From assembly GCF_003577475.1 (NCBI RefSeq), contig NZ_QPEP01000005.1:124001-188000 (forward strand): a stretch of DNA of 64,000 nt, written 5' to 3'. The position numbers and the translations under genes are program-made. This DNA is from Salinibius halmophilus. GTDB lineage: Bacteria > Pseudomonadota > Gammaproteobacteria > Pseudomonadales > Natronospirillaceae. This document shows positions 62,582-64,000 of the stretch, piece after piece. The first letter of the stretch is position 1; each line of letters starts with the position of its first letter. The notes under the pieces were generated by a model, which searched no databases, had not been told where the DNA came from, and worked only from the letters and a program-made list of their open reading frames with translations.

Positions 62582-63072
62582 AGCAAAGCGGCTTTACTTT
62601 AGTTGAGCTGCTGGTAGTGATTGCCATTATTGCTGCCATGGCGGGGGTAGCCGTGGTAGCGATTCCAAACCCCAATCCTAGCAAAGCCATTAGCCAAGAA
62701 GCGCAACGGTTCAGTGATGAGTTTGCCATCATTCAAGACCGCGCGTCGGCTGAACAACGTGTATATGGCTTGGTCATCAATAGCTCGGGGTTTGAGTTTA
62801 AGGTGGTTGAAAGCTGGACTGAAGGCAATAGCGTAACGCTGCCAGAGCCAGTTTGGGAAGACGCATTTGATTTCGAGTGGCGAGAAGACGTGCAAATTAG
62901 TGGCGCAGTCACTAGTGCCCTAGATTCCCCAACGGTACTGATTACACCAGATGGCTTTTATCAGCCAGAATTTGAGTTAACCATGTCTGCGCCACCAAGA
63001 TGCAGTGGTGTTGACTTTGCCATCGTAGGAAATGGATATAACGCCCCGCAGGTGATGTTTGATGAATGCTAA
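62578..63072 (+). CDS. gspH: Type II secretion minor pseudopilin GspH
   Basis: 164 residues. Prepilin leader MKQSG followed by FTLVELLVVIAIIAAMAGVAV. The C-terminal domain (residues about 40-164) is beta-rich with two cysteines near the end (PPRCSG and FDEC) that may form a disulfide. Position between gspG and gspI fits GspH; the sequence itself is weakly conserved in this family. Overlaps gspI by 11 bases. Confidence 0.88.
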   Translation: MKQSGFTLVELLVVIAIIAAMAGVAVVAIPNPNPSKAISQEAQRFSDEFAIIQDRASAEQRVYGLVINSSGFEFKVVESWTEGNSVTLPEPVWEDAFDFEWREDVQISGAVTSALDSPTVLITPDGFYQPEFELTMSAPPRCSGVDFAIVGNGYNAPQVMFDEC

Positions 63073-63433
63073 ACAGCGCGGTTTCACGCTCTTTGAAGTG
63101 CTCATTGCGCTTGTCGTCTTTGCAATGGTTGCAGGCACCATGTCACTTGCCATTGAAGGCGCCACAAACAGCGCCATGGGCTTGGAGCAACGTGTTTACG
63201 CTCGCTGGGCGGCAGAGGACACCATGGCAAAAATTCGCTTAGGTCAGATTCCCGCCGAGTCTGCAACCAGTGAACTGCCTTTTGCTGGTTATACCTTTCA
63301 GGTAGTTGTGACATCCTATGATGCGATTAGCGCAACCTATGCCGATGTACTTAAACGGGTACGAGTGGATGTACAAATGCCAGACAACCCCGACTTCAAC
63401 CTGCATTCTTTGGTTGGGCTGGTAGTAAAATGA
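63062..63433 (+). CDS. gspI: Type II secretion minor pseudopilin GspI
   Basis: 123 residues. The prepilin start is MNAKQRG / FTLFEVLIALVVFAMVAGTM; YARWAAEDTMAKIRLGQIP and YTFQVVVTSYD are typical GspI. The ATG at 63062, served by AGGTGA, is preferred over the TTG one codon earlier. The stop overlaps gspJ as ATGA. GspI, J and K form the pseudopilus tip. Confidence 0.92.
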   Translation: MNAKQRGFTLFEVLIALVVFAMVAGTMSLAIEGATNSAMGLEQRVYARWAAEDTMAKIRLGQIPAESATSELPFAGYTFQVVVTSYDAISATYADVLKRVRVDVQMPDNPDFNLHSLVGLVVK

Positions 63434-64000
63434 AACAGCAAGGCATCACCTTAATTGAACTATTAATTGCGCTAGTAATCGCTGTGAGCATTGGCGTTGC
63501 AGCGGTTGTGTTGCTAGACAGCGCAGTCGGGTTAGAAGAACAGATTGAAGATCAAACACGCACCGTGTCGCAACTCGATGCAACTTTTCGCCAGTTGTCA
63601 CAAGGCTTTAGCCAAACCGTTCAACAACGACCAGTCATGCGCACGTTCGGGCGCGAGCCCGCGGTGAAGCTTTTTGAAAACCAACTCACGCTAGTACAAA
63701 ATGGCTGGCAACAATTGCCCAATGATGAGCGCCCAAGATCCAGTATGCGCCGCGTTAACTATAGACTGGTTACCCCCTGTCCGAATAAGCCTGCACCAGA
63801 GGTAGTCAATGAAGATGCGCCCCAATACGGCTGTATTGTACGCACCATTAGCACTCAGTTAGATACCGATGACGTAGCATTAGATAGCTTTGTTGTTCCT
63901 GCTTACGGTGAGCGCACAAACATCTCAGAAGGCATTCAAGTTCAATACCTAGTTGAAGACGTGCAAGCCTGGGGAGTAACTTTGTTGACCAGTGATGGCC
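63430..64000 (+). CDS. gspJ: Type II secretion minor pseudopilin GspJ, 3' end cut by window
   Basis: 190 codons are visible and the frame is still open at the window end. The start MKQQG / ITLIELLIALVIAVSIGVAAV is a prepilin leader; LDATFRQLSQGFSQTVQQRPV and VNYRLVTPC agree with GspJ, which is normally about 200-220 residues, so little is missing. It overlaps gspI by four bases. gspK, L and M should follow beyond the window. Confidence 0.88.
   Translation, partial: MKQQGITLIELLIALVIAVSIGVAAVVLLDSAVGLEEQIEDQTRTVSQLDATFRQLSQGFSQTVQQRPVMRTFGREPAVKLFENQLTLVQNGWQQLPNDERPRSSMRRVNYRLVTPCPNKPAPEVVNEDAPQYGCIVRTISTQLDTDDVALDSFVVPAYGERTNISEGIQVQYLVEDVQAWGVTLLTSDG

Overview
The window is chromosomal DNA of a Gram-negative gammaproteobacterium, of moderate base composition by eye and tightly packed. 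Three things point there: the order tRNA-Val, thrS, infC, rpmI, rplT, pheS, pheT, ihfA; the envelope cluster lol, DUF2062, comEC, exbBD, msbA, lpxK, kdsB, low-MW phosphatase, murB; and the type II secretion order gspEFGHIJ. Large NAD-dependent glutamate dehydrogenase, ETF/ETF-QO and 7TM-DISM sensor genes suggest an aerobic, probably aquatic, amino-acid-oxidising organism. I cannot name the family. No phage, transposon, CRISPR array or integrase was seen.

Layout. 1-655 is the end of a cheV-type gene. 798-1421 is cysH. 1513-7559 (minus strand) is a complete six-gene mevalonate operon: HMG-CoA reductase, type 2 IPP isomerase, HMG-CoA synthase, two GHMP kinases and diphosphomevalonate decarboxylase, every junction overlapping. 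This is the most unusual metabolic feature, since most gammaproteobacteria make isoprenoids by the MEP route. 7767-9166 holds an SDR and a DUF599 membrane protein. 9283-16772 holds NAD-glutamate dehydrogenase, DUF2835, pyrD and an aspartate/aromatic aminotransferase. 16893-18506 is a signal-anchored beta-helix protein of unknown role. 18499-20456 is thiSGH (minus). 20513-20716 is a remnant of a MarC-type gene. 20801-28092 is the tRNA-Val and translation cluster, with an infC that starts at ATC and, before thrS, a hairpin whose loop imitates a threonine anticodon loop.

28238-41737 carries a tyrosine-decarboxylase-like enzyme, kdsA, dinG, a hybrid sensor kinase, an M16 protease, xthA, the agmatine-to-putrescine pair aguA/aguB and a PilZ-like protein. 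41800-52726 is the envelope cluster: one LolC/E-type permease with LolD, DUF2062, ComEC, ExbB/ExbD, MsbA, LpxK, KdsB, phosphatase, MurB and DUF1285, mostly linked by 4-base stop/start overlaps. 52716-56090 holds ETF-QO facing away from etfBA. 56129-57496 is a phosphate-binding-protein-like domain fused to an OmpA domain. 57662-64000 begins with a degenerate histidine kinase and continues into gspE, F, G, H, I and a truncated gspJ.

How they connect: the mevalonate operon supplies IPP/DMAPP; kdsA, kdsB, lpxK and msbA build and export lipid A-Kdo; Lol proteins sort lipoproteins; glutamate dehydrogenase, the aminotransferase and ETF/ETF-QO feed amino- and fatty-acid carbon and electrons into respiration. 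All function calls come from reading motifs and gene order by eye; no database search was run.
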